A DNA stretch of 64,000 bases from Umezawaea tangerina (GCF_003002815.1 NZ_PVTF01000015.1:1-64000), one strand, 5' to 3'; positions 8,464-17,448 are shown, counted from the first letter of the stretch. Made by a program: numbers and translations. Notes: generated by a model not told the origin, from the letters alone.

Positions 8464-8919
8464 ATGCCGAAGATCGCCACCGCCGATGTCGTGGAGCGGG
8501 ACAGCCTGCTCGAGTTCCTCCGGCCGCGCCACCGCGGCCTGCTGATCACCCAGCGCGCCGACGGGCGTCCGCAGGTGTCGCCGGTGTCGTGCGGGGTGGA
8601 CACCGACGGGCGGATCGTCGTGTCGACCTACCCGCGGCGGGCGAAGTCGCGCAACGCCCGCCGTGACGACCGGGTCACGATGTGCGTGCTGTCCGACGAC
8701 TGGGACGGTCCCTACGTGCAGGTCGACGGGCGCGCGGAGGTGCTGGACCTGCCGGAGTCGGTCGAGCCGCTGGTGGAGTACTTCCGGTGCATCGCCGGTG
8801 AGCACCCGGACTGGGACGAGTACCGGGAGGCGATGGTGCGGCAGGGCAAGAGCCTGATCCGGATCACGATCGAGCGGTGGGGCCCGATCGCCACCGGAGG
8901 GTTCCCGCCGGAGCTGTGA
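8464..8919 (+). CDS. PPOX-class (split-barrel, probably F420-dependent) oxidoreductase
   Basis: The 151-residue protein has the pyridoxamine-5'-phosphate-oxidase-like split beta-barrel. Typical pieces are LEFLRPRHRGLLITQRADG, RPQVSPVSCGVDTDGRIV, RAKSRNARRDDRVTM and the C-terminal KSLIRITIERWGPI. In actinobacteria this subgroup commonly binds F420, sometimes FMN or haem; the cofactor here is inferred. Start ATG 8464 has no Shine-Dalgarno sequence but lies 7 nt after a TAGGGT -10 box, fitting leaderless translation. It is monocistronic, ending at a strong hairpin shared with the converging VOC gene. Confidence 0.87.
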   Translation: MPKIATADVVERDSLLEFLRPRHRGLLITQRADGRPQVSPVSCGVDTDGRIVVSTYPRRAKSRNARRDDRVTMCVLSDDWDGPYVQVDGRAEVLDLPESVEPLVEYFRCIAGEHPDWDEYREAMVRQGKSLIRITIERWGPIATGGFPPEL

Positions 8920-8926
8920 ACCGGGA

Positions 8927-8952
8927 CGCGGGCGGTCGCACGACCGCCCGCG
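8927..8952. terminator. Bidirectional hairpin terminator
   Basis: A perfect 12-bp stem, CGCGGGCGGTCG (8927-8938) with CGACCGCCCGCG (8941-8952), lies between the converging PPOX and VOC genes. There is no U-run. Confidence 0.6.
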
Positions 8953-8966
8953 GCACCGGACACGGG

Positions 8967-9653
8967 TCAGGGCATGGCCTCCACAGGACCGGCGGTCGTG
9001 GTGGTGGCCAACGAGCCGCCCCAGCCCGCCGGGGCTTGCAGCACGCCGACGACACCACCGGCGGGCGCGGCGATGGCCGCGGCCAGGCCCGTGTGCGCGG
9101 TGTGCGGTGCGACGACGACCGAGCCGCCCAGCTCCACCGCGATGGCCGCCGCGGCCGCTACGTCGGGCACCGAGAAGTACACCAACCACCCGGCCGCGAG
9201 GTCGCCGTCGGCCGCGCAGCGCCCGGCCACGGCACGGCGGGCCGCGTCGAGCTCGGCCTCGTAGAGCGTGGTCGTGTCCACCTCGCGCACGTGCCAGCCC
9301 AGCTCCGCCGTGTAGTGGTCGTCGGCGTCGGCCTCACCGGCCAGCTCCACCCAGCAGGGTTCCCCCGGCCGGGGTTCGGGCGCCCACGGGCCGTGCAGCA
9401 CCCGACCGCGGTCGGCGGCGGCGCCGTGGTGCAGCGGGCGCGCGGGAGTGCCGCCGAACACCAGCCGCCACCCGCCCTCACCCGGTGAGATGTGGACCGC
9501 GAGCCGGTCGCCCACCCAGCCGCCGAACACGTCGTCCGGCTCGGCGAGCACCGACCAGCCGAGCAGCTGAGAGTAGAAGTCCGCGGTCGCCTCGGGCGCG
9601 TCGGTGCTCAGCTCGATCCGACGCAGCCCTCGGGCCGGGTTTACCTGGGGCAC
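8967..9653 (-). CDS. VOC (glyoxalase/extradiol dioxygenase superfamily) protein, two modules
   Basis: The 228-residue product carries two glyoxalase-type modules. The first has RIELSTDAPEATADFYSQLL and GWSVLAEPDDVFGGWVG; the second has CWVELAGEADADDHYTAELG, LVYFSVPDVAAAAAIAVELG and the AAPAGGVVGVLQ end. Such tandem VOC proteins include enzymes and antibiotic- or metal-binding proteins. The metal ligands are not clearly conserved, so no reaction is assigned. It lies 52 bp downstream of the diguanylate cyclase/phosphodiesterase gene on the same strand and may be co-transcribed with it. Confidence 0.83.
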   Translation of the reverse strand: MPQVNPARGLRRIELSTDAPEATADFYSQLLGWSVLAEPDDVFGGWVGDRLAVHISPGEGGWRLVFGGTPARPLHHGAAADRGRVLHGPWAPEPRPGEPCWVELAGEADADDHYTAELGWHVREVDTTTLYEAELDAARRAVAGRCAADGDLAAGWLVYFSVPDVAAAAAIAVELGGSVVVAPHTAHTGLAAAIAAPAGGVVGVLQAPAGWGGSLATTTTAGPVEAMP

Positions 9654-9705
9654 TTGGTGGTTCCTGTTCTCAGCTGGAATCCCCGAACGCGCCCATCATG
9701 TTGTC

Positions 9706-11724
9706 CTACCGGGTGGAGTTCAATGCCCCGTTCGGCCCCAACGTCCGTTCCGCGAGGACCTCGGCCAGCGGGCGCGGCTTGCCGAGGTGGAATCCCTGGC
9801 CCACGCGGACGCCCAACCGGATGAGCGCCTCGACCTGGGTGGGCCGCTCGACCCACTCCGCGACCGCCGAGAGCCCCAGGCCGCGGGCGATCTCCACGAT
9901 CCCGGACACCAGCACCGCGTCGGTGCTGTGCTCGTCGATGCCGCGCACGAACTCGCCGTCGATCTTGATGCCGGTGATCGGCAGGTGCTTGAGGTGGATG
10001 AAGGACCCGAAGCCGGAACCGAAGTCGTCCAGGGTGATCCGGCAGCCGAACCCGCGCAGCTTCAACGCGAGCGACCGGGCGGCGTCCAGGTTCGTCACCG
10101 CCGCGGTCTCGGTGATCTCCAGCCCCAACCGACCGGGCGCCACCCCCGCACCGGCGAGGCGGTCGAGCACGAACCCGGCGAACTCCTCGTCCTCCAGCGT
10201 GCGGCCGGAGACGTTCACGTTGAACTTCAGGTCCGGGTCCGGGTGCTCGACCAGGGTGTCGATGGCCTTGCTGAGGACCCAGCGGTCGATGTCGTGCACC
10301 AGGTTCGACCGCTCGGCCTCCGGGAGGAACTCCGCGGGACCGAGGTAGGGCTCCTGGCCGTCCTCCAGGCGCAGCAGGATCTCGTGGCCGAGCACCTTGC
10401 CGGAGATCAGCTGCACCATCGGCATCGCGTGCAGCGCGAGGCCTCCGGAGTCCAACGCGGTGCGCAGGCGGTCGTTGACCGACACGCGCTTCACGGTGTC
10501 GGCGTAGTGGCCCGGCTCGTACACGGTGACCCGGTTGCGGCCGGCGGCCTTCGACGCGTACAGGGCGAGGTCGGCGTTGGCCAGCACCATCTCCCAGGCG
10601 TCACCGGCGGTGTAGGCCGCGACGCCGGTGCTGATCGTGATGCGCGCGTTCGGGGCGACCCCGACCAGCGGCAGCGCGGCCACCGCGTCGCGCAGCCCGT
10701 TCGCGACGACCTCGGCCTCGGTCTGGGAGAGTCCGGGCAGCACGACCGCGAACTCGTCGCCGCCGATCCGGCCGATGAGCTGCGGGTCGTCCAGCCGGGA
10801 CCGCAGGGCGGTGGCCAGCGACCGCATCAGCCGGTCGCCCACCGCGTGCCCGCGCAGGTCGTTGACGTCCTTGAAATTGTCCAGGTCCAGCAGCAGCAAC
10901 GCCCCGTCGCCGCCGGTCGCGAGCTGGCGCTCCAGCTCACGGGTGATCGCGCGCCGGTTCGACAGCCCGGTCAGCGGGTCCTGCTCGGCCATCAGCAGCA
11001 GCTCGTCGTGCACCCGCCGCGCGGTGGTGATGTCGTGCGCGGTGCCCATCGCGCGCACCGGGACGCCCTCGTCGTCGTGCACGACCTCGCCGAAGCACTC
11101 GAACACCCGCTCGACGACCTCCCCGGTCCCCTCGTCGGGGCGCACCATGCGGTGGGTGAAGCTGAACCCCGCCGCCGTGCGCATCGCCTCCTCGAGGACG
11201 GACTGGATCATGGCCCGGTCGTCGGGGTGCACCATCGCGATGTACCCGACGAAGTCGAGCTCGCTGTCCTTGGGCATGCCCCACATCTCGAGCAGCGTGT
11301 CCGACCACACCACCCGGTCCTCGGCGATGTGCCACTCCCAGGTGCCCATCCGGCCCAGCACCTGCGCGCGGCGCAGCGCGTCGGCCTCGTGCGTGGCCTC
11401 CAGCTCGCGGTCGCGCCACGCCGACACGTCGACCATCTGGTAGAGCATCTCGTCGGGCGAGATGCGGCGGCAGGACACCTCCAGCCACCGGTGGCCCTGG
11501 GCGCACGTGCTGGGGGTGAGCAGGGTGAGGCCGGAGCGCGGGCGCTCGGGTGTGCCGGGCAGCAGCGCGGGCAGCGACCTGCCGACGACCTGCTCCACCG
11601 GGACGCCCAGCAGCACCGCCAGCGCCGGGTTGGCCCAGCGCAGGATGCCGCGCGGGTCCGTGACTCCGAAACCGACGTTCGCCCGGTCGAGCACCTCGCG
11701 GTACAAGGCGCTGTTGCCGCTCAC
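9706..11724 (-). CDS. PAS-PAS-GGDEF-EAL cyclic-di-GMP signalling protein
   Basis: The 672-residue cytoplasmic protein makes and/or degrades the second messenger c-di-GMP. It has a short PAS domain (about 8-100, NVGFGVTDPRGILRWANP), a PAS/PAC domain (about 120-235), a GGDEF domain (about 245-405, RIGGDEFA with GGDEF at 321-325) and an EAL domain (about 415-665). The cyclase signature is intact. The EAL motif is EIL (448-450), keeping the catalytic glutamate. NVSGRT, LEITET, DDFGSGFGS (566-574) and K587 are also present, while the usual AEGVE reads AEWVE. Both activities are therefore plausible. No transmembrane segment is seen, so the PAS domains probably sense a soluble or redox signal. Confidence 0.93.
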   Translation of the reverse strand: MSGNSALYREVLDRANVGFGVTDPRGILRWANPALAVLLGVPVEQVVGRSLPALLPGTPERPRSGLTLLTPSTCAQGHRWLEVSCRRISPDEMLYQMVDVSAWRDRELEATHEADALRRAQVLGRMGTWEWHIAEDRVVWSDTLLEMWGMPKDSELDFVGYIAMVHPDDRAMIQSVLEEAMRTAAGFSFTHRMVRPDEGTGEVVERVFECFGEVVHDDEGVPVRAMGTAHDITTARRVHDELLLMAEQDPLTGLSNRRAITRELERQLATGGDGALLLLDLDNFKDVNDLRGHAVGDRLMRSLATALRSRLDDPQLIGRIGGDEFAVVLPGLSQTEAEVVANGLRDAVAALPLVGVAPNARITISTGVAAYTAGDAWEMVLANADLALYASKAAGRNRVTVYEPGHYADTVKRVSVNDRLRTALDSGGLALHAMPMVQLISGKVLGHEILLRLEDGQEPYLGPAEFLPEAERSNLVHDIDRWVLSKAIDTLVEHPDPDLKFNVNVSGRTLEDEEFAGFVLDRLAGAGVAPGRLGLEITETAAVTNLDAARSLALKLRGFGCRITLDDFGSGFGSFIHLKHLPITGIKIDGEFVRGIDEHSTDAVLVSGIVEIARGLGLSAVAEWVERPTQVEALIRLGVRVGQGFHLGKPRPLAEVLAERTLGPNGALNSTR

Positions 11725-11791
11725 GCAATCCTCCTCGCCACCTGCGCGCCATGATGGTGGAGATCACCGTCCGTGGGCAAGCCGCCACCGT

Positions 11792-12166
11792 TCAGCGCAG
11801 TCGCTCCAGTCCCCGCGCGGCGTCGACCATGCCCGCGGCCAGTCCGCGCAGCTCCTCGCCGCCCGCACCGTCCTCCGCGGCCGTCATGATGTCCTCCGCC
11901 GCGCACCTGAGCTGGAACAACCTGTCCTGCAGGTCGGCGAGCTCGGTGCTGGAGAGCACCACGGCGTCCTCGGGCAGTCCGCCCCGCTGCACGGCGGCGC
12001 GCCGTTCGTAGGCGCGTTGCCTGCAGGGTTGGGCGCAGTAGCGCCTCGGACGTCCGATCCGGCCGTGGTCGGGCAGTCGCCGACCGCACCAGGCGCAATG
12101 CCGGGCGACCTCGCGGCGTTGGCCGATCACGCCGACGGCGCCCTCGGCCTCGGTCACCAGTTCCAT
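11792..12166 (-). CDS. Small zinc-ribbon protein with C-terminal helical region
   Basis: The 124-residue product has an N-terminal zinc-ribbon-like block, HCAWCGRRL...RYCAQPCRQRAYERR, with four cysteines in a CxxC...CxxxC pattern and a basic end. This resembles a family common in actinobacteria that is assumed to bind nucleic acid. The C-terminal half is predicted to be helical. ATG 12166 was chosen over an upstream in-frame start, which would run into the neighbouring phosphodiesterase gene. The function is not known. The gene is divergent from the GDPD gene and 67 bp from the PAS-GGDEF-EAL gene. Confidence 0.68.
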   Translation of the reverse strand: MELVTEAEGAVGVIGQRREVARHCAWCGRRLPDHGRIGRPRRYCAQPCRQRAYERRAAVQRGGLPEDAVVLSSTELADLQDRLFQLRCAAEDIMTAAEDGAGGEELRGLAAGMVDAARGLERLR

Positions 12167-12233
12167 GGCGCGCGACGGTATCCCGCCACCCGCCGTTCGC
12201 TCCAGCGCCACGCCGCCGGTGCACACTCGTGGC

Positions 12234-13010
12234 GTGAACGAGACGCACCCGTACCTGACCGGCCCGCACCCCAGGGCGTACGCCCACCGGGGGTGGCACC
12301 TCGACGACCTGGCGGGCATGGAGAACTCCCTGGGCGGGTTCCGCCGCGCGGCGGGCGAGGGGTACCGCTACCTGGAGACCGACGTCCACGCGACGTCGGA
12401 CGGGGTGGTCGTGGTGCACCACGACACGACCCTGGACCGCACCACCGACGCGACCGGCGCGGTGGCCGCGCTGCCGTGGTCGGAGGTGCGCAACGCGAAG
12501 ATCGGCGGGCGCGAGCCGATCACCCGGTTGAGTGATCTTCTGGAGGAGCTGCCGGAGGCGTTGTTCAACATCGACGTCAAGGCCGACTCCGCCGTGGAGC
12601 CGGTCCTGGCGCTGCTGCGGCGCGCCGGCGCGATGGGGCGGGTGTGCCTGGCGTCGTTCTCCGACGCCAGGTTGGCCCGGTTGCGCCGGTTGGGCGGCCC
12701 GAGGCTGCTGACGTCGATGGGGCCGCGCTCGGCCGGGGCGCTGTGGCTGGCGGGCCGGGTGCCGGTGGCCGGGCTCGCGGTGCGCGGGGCGCTGGCGCAG
12801 GTGCCCGCCGAGCGGGGGCGGCTGCGGATCGTGGACGACCGGTTCGTGCGGGCCGCGCACCGGATCGGCTCGGAGGTGCACGTGTGGACGGTCGACGACC
12901 GCGCGGAGATGGAGCGGCTGCTCGACCTCGGCGTGGACGGGCTGGTCACCGACCGGCCCGACGTGCTGCGCGAGGTGCTGCGGGAGCGCGCGGAGTGGAC
13001 CGCCGGCTGA
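12234..13010 (+). CDS. Glycerophosphodiester phosphodiesterase family protein
   Basis: GDPD enzymes hydrolyse glycerophosphodiesters to glycerol-3-phosphate and an alcohol. The TIM-barrel metal and catalytic residues are visible: AHRGWH at the start, YLETDVHATSDG (metal-binding E and D), VVHHDTTLDRTT (catalytic H), LFNIDVKAD and VHVWTVDD near the end, then GVDGLVTDRPD. The length of 258 residues is typical. There is no signal peptide, so it acts in the cytoplasm. GTG 12234 is preferred to the in-frame ATG 12165, because the extra 23 residues are not GDPD-like and would overlap the divergent zinc-ribbon gene's start. The next gene, a transporter, begins 76 bp downstream with its own promoter. 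Confidence 0.9.
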   Translation: MNETHPYLTGPHPRAYAHRGWHLDDLAGMENSLGGFRRAAGEGYRYLETDVHATSDGVVVVHHDTTLDRTTDATGAVAALPWSEVRNAKIGGREPITRLSDLLEELPEALFNIDVKADSAVEPVLALLRRAGAMGRVCLASFSDARLARLRRLGGPRLLTSMGPRSAGALWLAGRVPVAGLAVRGALAQVPAERGRLRIVDDRFVRAAHRIGSEVHVWTVDDRAEMERLLDLGVDGLVTDRPDVLREVLRERAEWTAG

Positions 13011-13072
13011 CGTCCCGAAGGCATCTTGGCAACAGGTTGGGGTAACCGTCCTTCGTCCGGTCGGGTGACCAG

Positions 13073-13078
13073 TACAGT
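13073..13078 (+). promoter_or_regulatory. -10 box TACAGT of a leaderless promoter
   Basis: TACAGT ends 8 nt before ATG 13087 and no ribosome-binding site is present, so the MFS mRNA is predicted to begin at or near its start codon. Confidence 0.45.
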
Positions 13079-13086
13079 CCGCCGTC

Positions 13087-14496
13087 ATGAGCGTGGTCGA
13101 CAGCAGCCCCGAGAGTGCGGGCACCACCCCCGACAGACGTCGTGAGCAGCTCGGTTGGTGCTGGTACGACTGGGCGAACTCGGTGTTCCCCACCTCCGTG
13201 GCCACGGTGTTCCTCTCCGGGTACCTGACCGCGGTCGCCAAGGAGGACGCGCGCGCCGACGTCGCCCGCAACGGTGCCGACGCGTGCGCCGACGGGCCGC
13301 TGACGCGGTGCGACATCTCGTTGTTCGGCGCGCACTTCCCCGCCGGGTCGCTGTGGGGCTACCTGCTGTCGATCGCCACCGTGGTGCAGGTGCTCGTGCT
13401 GCCGGTGATGGGCGCGATCGCCGACCGGACGCAGAACAAGAAGCGGATGCTCGGCGCGTTCGCGTTCGTCGGCGCCGCGGCGACCATGGCGCTGGGACTG
13501 GTCAGCGGGGCCGACTGGGGCCTGGGGGTGGGGCTGTTCATCCTGGGCAACATCTGCTTCGGCTCGTCGGTCGTCGTGTACTACGCGTTCCTGCCCGAGA
13601 TCGCGACACCCGACGAGCGGGACGCGGTGTCGGCGCGCGGGTGGGCGTTCGGCTACCTCGGCGGCGGGGTGGCGCTGGCGGTGCAGCTGGCGCTGTTCAT
13701 CGGCCACGACGCGATCGGGCTGACCGAGGGTTCGGCGGTACGGGTGGCGTTCGTGCTGTCGGGGCTGTGGTGGGCGGGGTTCACGCTCATCCCGTTGGCG
13801 CGGCTCAAGCAGCACCAGGCGCCGCACGGCCGCGAGCACGGCGCCGGGGTCATCGGGGCGGGGTTCAAGGAGCTGGGCCAGACGTTCCGGTCGGCGCGGA
13901 TGTTCCCGCTGACGCTGGCGTTCCTGTTCACCTACCTGATCTACACCGACGGCATCTCCACGGTGGCCAACGTGTCGGCGCAGTACGGCCGCGACGAGCT
14001 CAAGCTCGACGAGACGGTGCTGATCTCGACGATCCTGATCGTGCAGTTCGTGGCGTTCTTCGGCGGTGTGCTGCACGGGTGGGGCGCGAAGCGGTGGGGC
14101 GCCAAGCGCACCATCCAGGTCAGCCTCGTCGTGTGGATCGTGGTGATCGGCGCGGCGTTCTTCGTGCAGGCCGGGCAGCAGTTCCAGTTCTACGGGCTGG
14201 CCGCCGGGATCGGGATCGTGCTGGGCGGCACGAACGCGCTGTCGCGGTCGCTGTTCAGCCAGATGGTGCCGCCCGGCCGCGAGGCGCAGTACTTCTCCCT
14301 CTACGAGGTCGGCGAGCGGTCCACGTCGTGGCTGGGCCCGCTGGTGTTCGCGGGCGTCGGCCAGGCGACGGGCTCGTTCCGGCTGGCGATCATCTCGCTG
14401 GTGGTGTTCTTCGTGGTCGGGTTCGTGCTGCTGATCTTCGTGCCGGTGCGCCGGGCCATCGAGGCGTCGGGGAACCCGGTGCCGGTCAAGGTGTGA
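13087..14496 (+). CDS. MFS transporter, UMF1/Atg22-like family
   Basis: The 469-residue integral membrane protein has about 12 predicted helices. It opens with LGWCWYDWANSVFPT, the YDWANS signature of UMF1-type (Atg22-like) MFS permeases. VMGAIADRTQNKKRML is the MFS loop 2-3 motif. An unusually long first extracytoplasmic loop (about residues 55-85) carries two cysteines. Eukaryotic Atg22 effluxes amino acids from the vacuole; the substrate of bacterial UMF1 members is unknown. Translation is probably leaderless. The 3' end overlaps the converging HAAS-like membrane protein gene by 11 bp. Confidence 0.86.
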   Translation: MSVVDSSPESAGTTPDRRREQLGWCWYDWANSVFPTSVATVFLSGYLTAVAKEDARADVARNGADACADGPLTRCDISLFGAHFPAGSLWGYLLSIATVVQVLVLPVMGAIADRTQNKKRMLGAFAFVGAAATMALGLVSGADWGLGVGLFILGNICFGSSVVVYYAFLPEIATPDERDAVSARGWAFGYLGGGVALAVQLALFIGHDAIGLTEGSAVRVAFVLSGLWWAGFTLIPLARLKQHQAPHGREHGAGVIGAGFKELGQTFRSARMFPLTLAFLFTYLIYTDGISTVANVSAQYGRDELKLDETVLISTILIVQFVAFFGGVLHGWGAKRWGAKRTIQVSLVVWIVVIGAAFFVQAGQQFQFYGLAAGIGIVLGGTNALSRSLFSQMVPPGREAQYFSLYEVGERSTSWLGPLVFAGVGQATGSFRLAIISLVVFFVVGFVLLIFVPVRRAIEASGNPVPVKV

Positions 14497-15436
14497 CGGG
14501 CAGCGGCGGTCGTCGGAGGCCTCGGAGTCCGGCGACCACCAGCGCGGCCGCGACGACCACCAGCACGGCGGTGCGCACCGCCAGGAAGACGGTCAGGGCC
14601 GTGCCGCTGGGGTAGCTCAGGTACAAGGTCAGGTACCACAGCTCCACCGGCAGCAGGAGCACCGACCACACGGCGAGTGCGAAGGTCCAGGCGACTGAAC
14701 CGCCGCGCACCAACCGCACCGCACCGGCCGCGATGACGACCAGCGGGACGAGCTCGCCCGCGGTCGCCGACAGGAACACGACCACCGCCGAGCTCGAGGT
14801 GAGCGCCCCGAAGTCCGCCGCGACCACGGCGGCCGGGACGCACGCCCACAGCCACGGCCTGCCCGCCGGGGCGGGCGCGTCGCGGTGGAAGCCGACGAGC
14901 AGCGCGGCGGCGGTCGCCCACATCGGCACCTGCCAGAGCAGGCCCAGGAACGCGACCGGGCCGTCGGTCAACGGGACCACCACCACGCCGTAGAGCGCTG
15001 TCAGCACGGCCAGGACCTTGGCCAGGGTGCGGTGGCCGGTGAACATCGCGAGCGGACCGCCCACCAGGACCAGGTTGACCGCCACCGGCACAGCGGGCGC
15101 GCCCGGCGACTCCACGGCGGTCGAGGTCAGCGCCTGGCCGAACCAGCGGAAGGCGTAGGACAGCTGCACCAGCAGCCCGACCATCGCCACCAGCCGGACC
15201 ACGTCGCCCAGCACGACGGCGCGGTCCGGGGCAGCGGAGGCGGCGAGCCTGGTCCGCACGGCCAGCGCGAGCGTGGCACCGGTCTCGCCCCAGCCCGGCC
15301 GGCCGTGCTCCAGGTCGAGGTCGTCGGTGCGGTCGGCCAGGAACAGCCCGACCATCTCCTCCTCCCGCTCGTCGCGGTACCAGCGGGGCAGCACGCGCAG
15401 GAGGCGCCGGTAGCGGTTCTCCAGGTTGCTCCTCAC
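14486..15436 (-). CDS. PadR-linked multi-pass membrane protein (HAAS-like N-terminus)
   Basis: The 316-residue product starts with a cytoplasmic helical segment, NLENRYRRLLRVLPRWYRDE, the HAAS-like signalling region often encoded next to PadR repressors. About seven to eight hydrophobic segments follow (from about residue 75 to the end, including VFLAVRTAVLVVVAAALVVA). Such proteins are thought to work with the PadR protein as a sensor or permease-like partner, but no substrate is known. The start is GTG 15436. The upstream padR stop overlaps it in GTGA, so the two genes are translationally coupled. Confidence 0.78.
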   Translation of the reverse strand: MRSNLENRYRRLLRVLPRWYRDEREEEMVGLFLADRTDDLDLEHGRPGWGETGATLALAVRTRLAASAAPDRAVVLGDVVRLVAMVGLLVQLSYAFRWFGQALTSTAVESPGAPAVPVAVNLVLVGGPLAMFTGHRTLAKVLAVLTALYGVVVVPLTDGPVAFLGLLWQVPMWATAAALLVGFHRDAPAPAGRPWLWACVPAAVVAADFGALTSSSAVVVFLSATAGELVPLVVIAAGAVRLVRGGSVAWTFALAVWSVLLLPVELWYLTLYLSYPSGTALTVFLAVRTAVLVVVAAALVVAGLRGLRRPPLPVTP

Positions 15437-15762
15437 AACGCCCCCCTCGCCTTGAGCACGAACGCCGCGGCCGCGACGTTCGCCGACAGCCGCACGACCT
15501 CCGCCTGCAGGGCCCGCACCCCGGCGTCGGTCAGCCGGTAGTAGCGGCGCAGCCGCCCCTGGTGGACCTCCTCGCGGTCCCGTTCGGCGAACCCGTCGGC
15601 CACCAGCCGGTCGAGCACCCCGTACAGCGTGCCCACCCGCAGCCGGGTCCGCCCCTCGGACAGCGCCTCGACCGCCTGCACGATCGCGTAGCCGTGCAGC
15701 GGCTCCTCCGCCAGCGCAGTGAGCACCAGGAAGGTCTGCTCGGTCATCACCCGACTGCTCAT
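15433..15762 (-). CDS. PadR family transcriptional regulator
   Basis: The 109-residue protein has the PadR winged helix: TFLVLTALAEEPLHGYAIVQ, then RVGTLYGVLDRLVADGF and YYRLTDAGVRAL. There is a short C-terminal dimerisation helix, as in subfamily 2. It probably represses its own operon with the downstream membrane protein. ATG 15762 lies 7 nt from a TATAAC -10 box inside an inverted repeat, and there is no ribosome-binding site, so the mRNA is probably leaderless and repressor binding would directly block initiation. Confidence 0.9.
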   Translation of the reverse strand: MSSRVMTEQTFLVLTALAEEPLHGYAIVQAVEALSEGRTRLRVGTLYGVLDRLVADGFAERDREEVHQGRLRRYYRLTDAGVRALQAEVVRLSANVAAAAFVLKARGAL

Positions 15763-15764
15763 GG

Positions 15765-15794
15765 GACATGTTATATCGGAAAGCGGTATATGTC
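15765..15794 (-). promoter_or_regulatory. padR promoter with overlapping inverted repeat (probable PadR operator)
   Basis: GACAT (15765-15769) and ATGTC (15790-15794) flank an AT-rich core with TATATC and GGTATA. The -10 hexamer TATAAC lies on the minus strand at 15770-15775, 7 nt before the padR ATG. AT-rich ATGT...ACAT palindromes are typical PadR sites; binding here is inferred. Confidence 0.55.
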
Positions 15795-15814
15795 GGCTAG
15801 TGGCACATCACGAG

Positions 15815-15851
15815 GACGGGGGGCGCCCCACCCTCGTGGGACGCCCCCGTC
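15815..15851 (-). terminator. Hairpin terminator after the PQQ-type protein gene
   Basis: GACGGGGG (15815-15822) pairs with CCCCCGTC (15844-15851). The pairing continues inward as GCG-CCCCA with TGGG-ACGC. It begins 8 nt past the stop codon of the minus-strand gene. Confidence 0.55.
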
Positions 15852-15858
15852 AACGACC

Positions 15859-17448
15859 TCAGAGTCCGAACGCCAGCAGCACGTGCCCGCCGTCGGGGTT
15901 GGGGTAGGCCGGGGCGTAACCGGCCTGGACGTAGACCATCCCGTCGGACACCACCGCTCCCCCGCCCGCGCCGGAGATCGCGCCGCCGCGGCCCGGCAGA
16001 CCGTTCACGCCGGTGAAGTCGCGGACCGTGTCGTAGGTCCACAGCACCCGACCGGTGGTCGCGGAGTAGGCGCGCAGCTTGCCGTCGTTGGCGCCCTCGT
16101 AGACCACGCCCGGACTGCTCGACACCGCCGGGCCGTGGCCCAGGCTGCAGATGTCCGGGTGCTGGGCCGCGCCGCCGGTGGTGCAGCCGTCGGCCGGGTT
16201 CGGGGTCTCCCACAGCACCCGGCCGGTGGCGGGGTCGACGGCGAAGACCTTGCCGGGGTCGGCGAAGTACGTGGCGATGTAGAGGCGCCTGCCGTCGAAG
16301 CTGGAGCCCCACTGGATGCCGGAGACGCCTCCGCTGGGCAGCGGCACGCCGAGCTGCCTGCGCCACACGACCTCACCGGTGCGGGCGTCGAACACGTGGT
16401 ACACACCCACCTTCTGGCCGACCCCGACGAGGGTGCGGCCACCGACGGTGAACACGTTGGGCGTCGCGCCGATGTCGTAGTCCAGGGCCGAGCCGTCCTT
16501 GAGTCCGGGGCAGTAGCCCTCGGGGTCGGGGTCGTTGCACAGCGACCGCCAGGTGTCGGCCTCGGTGACCTGGTTGCGCCACTTCACCGCGCCGGTGCGC
16601 GGGTCCAGCGCCAGCAGCGTGTCGAAGTCGCCCGCGCTGCCGGTGTAGTTCTGCCCGGTGCCGACGTAGAGCGTGCGGGTCTTGGCGTCGATCACCGGGG
16701 AGCTCCACACCCCCGCCCCGGACGGCTCGTACTTCGTGGCGCCGCTGGGCCACGTGCCGACGGCCTGGGGCTGCGGCACGGTGTAGTGCCGCCACGCCAA
16801 CGCTCCGGTGTCCGCGTCCAGGGCGTCGATGTGACCGCGGAAGGTGCAGCACGCGTAGTCCTTGCCCGCGGTGTTCTCGCCGCTGGACGTCCCGACGTAC
16901 ACCCGGCCCTCGAACACGATCGGCGAGCTGGTGACGGTGGCCGAGGGGTGCGCGTCGACCTGCTTGGCCCACACCAGCGTCCCGGTGCGCTGGTCCAGGG
17001 CGTAGACGTAGCCGCGGATGTCGCCGAAGTACACCCGGCCGCCCGCCACAGCCGGGCCGTCCCAGGCGATCGCGGGTCGCGGGCCCGGCTCGACGACGCT
17101 CATGTCGAAAGTCCACCTGGCGGCCCCGGTGCGGGCGTCGCGGGCGTAGAACCTGCCGTCTGGGCCGCCGAAGTAGGCGACGCCGTCGACGATCGCGGGC
17201 TGGCTGCGCACCGGCGCGTCGGTGTGCGGGTAGGCGAAGGCCCACTTCAGCCGCAGCCCGTCGACGTTGTGCTGGGTGATGCGCCGTTCGTCGGCGTTGA
17301 ACCTGGTCCCCGACAGGTCTTTCTGCCACGTCGGCCAGTCGCCGCGGTGCGCGCCCGCGGTCGAGGTGGTGGGATCAGCCGAGGCAACGGCGGCGCCGAA
17401 CAGCGCGAGAGCCAAACCGGTCGCCAGTAACGATCGAATGCCCTTCAT
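15859..17448 (-). CDS. Secreted PQQ-type eight-bladed beta-propeller protein
   Basis: A signal peptide (MKGIRSLLATGLALALFG... ASA) shows export of this 529-residue protein. The mature part has repeated quinoprotein blades of the form DARTGAARWTFD, DQRTGTLVWAKQ, DADTGALAWRHY, DPRTGAVKWRNQ, DARTGEVVWRRQ, DPATGRVLWETP and SATTGRVLWTYD. It resembles secreted alcohol-dehydrogenase-like or polyvinyl-alcohol-dehydrogenase-like quinoproteins. Adjacent cysteines (ACCTFRG) could form the vicinal disulfide found near PQQ in such enzymes. No haem c site (CxxCH) is present. Catalytic PQQ use is therefore possible but unproven. The gene stands alone and ends at a hairpin. Confidence 0.84.
   Translation of the reverse strand: MKGIRSLLATGLALALFGAAVASADPTTSTAGAHRGDWPTWQKDLSGTRFNADERRITQHNVDGLRLKWAFAYPHTDAPVRSQPAIVDGVAYFGGPDGRFYARDARTGAARWTFDMSVVEPGPRPAIAWDGPAVAGGRVYFGDIRGYVYALDQRTGTLVWAKQVDAHPSATVTSSPIVFEGRVYVGTSSGENTAGKDYACCTFRGHIDALDADTGALAWRHYTVPQPQAVGTWPSGATKYEPSGAGVWSSPVIDAKTRTLYVGTGQNYTGSAGDFDTLLALDPRTGAVKWRNQVTEADTWRSLCNDPDPEGYCPGLKDGSALDYDIGATPNVFTVGGRTLVGVGQKVGVYHVFDARTGEVVWRRQLGVPLPSGGVSGIQWGSSFDGRRLYIATYFADPGKVFAVDPATGRVLWETPNPADGCTTGGAAQHPDICSLGHGPAVSSSPGVVYEGANDGKLRAYSATTGRVLWTYDTVRDFTGVNGLPGRGGAISGAGGGAVVSDGMVYVQAGYAPAYPNPDGGHVLLAFGL

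Noticed and set aside
9604-11754. A 716-codon plus-strand frame antisense to the GGDEF-EAL gene
   Set aside because: Compositional shadow of the c-di-GMP gene; no motifs and typical skewed codons.
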